This document shows, in pieces, positions 14,644 through 15,100 of a stretch of 15,100 nucleotides of DNA. The notes beneath the pieces were generated by a model that worked only from the letters and a program-made list of their open reading frames with translations, was not told where the DNA came from and did no database searches. This DNA is from an uncultured Candidatus Nemicrothrix sp. (GTDB lineage Bacteria > Actinomycetota > Acidimicrobiia > Acidimicrobiales > UBA8592), in assembly GCA_913046155.1 (NCBI GenBank), contig CAJWRY010000024.1, forward strand, positions 1 to 15,100, written 5' to 3'. Position 1 is the stretch's first letter. Each line of letters starts with the position of its first letter. Position numbers and translations under genes: made by a program.

Positions 14644-15100
14644 ATGAAAAGACAAGTTCTCCTCCCTTTAGTGTCAATTCTTGTTATCGTTGGCGGGTTA
14701 TTTGGATGGTCACAAGGTGCGGGCAATAGTGTTCTACTTGGATTGGACCTTAAAGGTGGAGCAGAGGTTGTTCTTGAACCAGTTGAAGATACAGAACTTA
14801 GTGGCGATGCACTCGATGAAGCTCTTGACAAATCGGTTGAGATAATCCGTAATCGAGTTGATGGTCTAGGCGTTGCGGAACCGGATATAACACGTCAAGG
14901 GAACAGAATAGTAGTTCAACTCCCTGGGGTAGAGGATCAAAGGCGAGCTCTAGAAGTTGTCGGTCAAACAGCCGAGTTACGCTTTAGACCTGTTTGTGCG
15001 ATCCTTCCTGCTGTGCCAATAAAATTAGACCAATCAAATAATGAAAACTCTGATGGGGTAAACGATGGGCCAGTAGGAATTCTTCCAACCGACCAAGACG
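14644..15100 (+). CDS. secD: Protein translocase subunit SecD, N-terminal part (truncated by window edge)
   Basis: The frame is open from the ATG at 14644 to the window end: 152 whole codons plus one base, with no stop. It begins MKRQVLLPLVSILVIVGG, the first membrane helix (about 4-20), and then has LLGLDLKGGAEVVLEP (31-46), the conserved SecD motif at the start of the large external P1 domain. KSVEIIRNRVDGLGVAEPDI (63-82) and GNRIVVQLPGVED follow, all typical. After LRFRPV (112-117) comes a polar Asn/Asp-rich stretch (129-152), a region that tends to vary between actinobacterial SecD proteins. SecD works with SecF and YajC in the membrane to pull translocating proteins outward. The remaining helices and secF are presumably just downstream. 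Confidence 0.95.
   Translation, partial: MKRQVLLPLVSILVIVGGLFGWSQGAGNSVLLGLDLKGGAEVVLEPVEDTELSGDALDEALDKSVEIIRNRVDGLGVAEPDITRQGNRIVVQLPGVEDQRRALEVVGQTAELRFRPVCAILPAVPIKLDQSNNENSDGVNDGPVGILPTDQD

Overview
This window is a densely packed, entirely plus-strand stretch of an actinobacterial chromosome. It carries the C-terminal end of a mycothiol ligase (mshC), the first steps of phosphatidylinositol mannoside (PIM) synthesis (pgsA, patA, pimA) and the linkage thrS - HIT - pgsA - patA - pimA ... pdxS - pdxT - yebC - ruvCAB ... yajC - secD, which is the same macro-order as in Mycobacterium tuberculosis. The base composition is only about mid-40s % GC by eye, much lower than typical soil actinobacteria. 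My inference is a low/mid-GC, probably aquatic lineage such as Acidimicrobiia, but the sequence alone does not prove this.

Layout: 1-263 is the 3' end of mshC. 353-2826 holds thrS overlapping a HIT-family Ap4A-type gene. 2864-3367 is an uncharacterised two-helix membrane protein. 3431-6149 is the PIM block: phosphatidylinositol-phosphate synthase, PIM acyltransferase and PimA mannosyltransferase. 6207-7510 is a lemA / M48-like pair in which the M48 protein appears to have lost its zinc site. 7567-9040 is the PLP synthase pair pdxS/pdxT. 9058-9807 is yebC. 9853-12016 is ruvC-ruvA-ruvB (Holliday-junction processing). 12029-14173 is queA-tgt (queuosine in tRNA), placed between ruvB and yajC. 14344 to the end is yajC and the start of secD, the Sec translocon accessory genes. 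No tRNA, rRNA, CRISPR array, insertion sequence or phage gene was seen, and no gene-free stretch exceeds 300 bases.

Most of the window is conserved housekeeping. The points that stand out are: (1) an M48/HtpX-like protein with HELSR instead of HExxH and Val in place of the third zinc ligand, next to lemA; (2) a tRNA-guanine transglycosylase that keeps both catalytic Asp residues but has lost all three zinc-binding cysteines; (3) an adjacent QueA with Asn for His in a normally conserved motif; (4) a recurrent TAnnnT box 6-7 bases before the ATG of four genes without Shine-Dalgarno sequences, suggesting leaderless transcripts; (5) a small membrane protein with a possible PepSY-like domain beside the PIM genes. 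I see no wholly new multi-gene system here.
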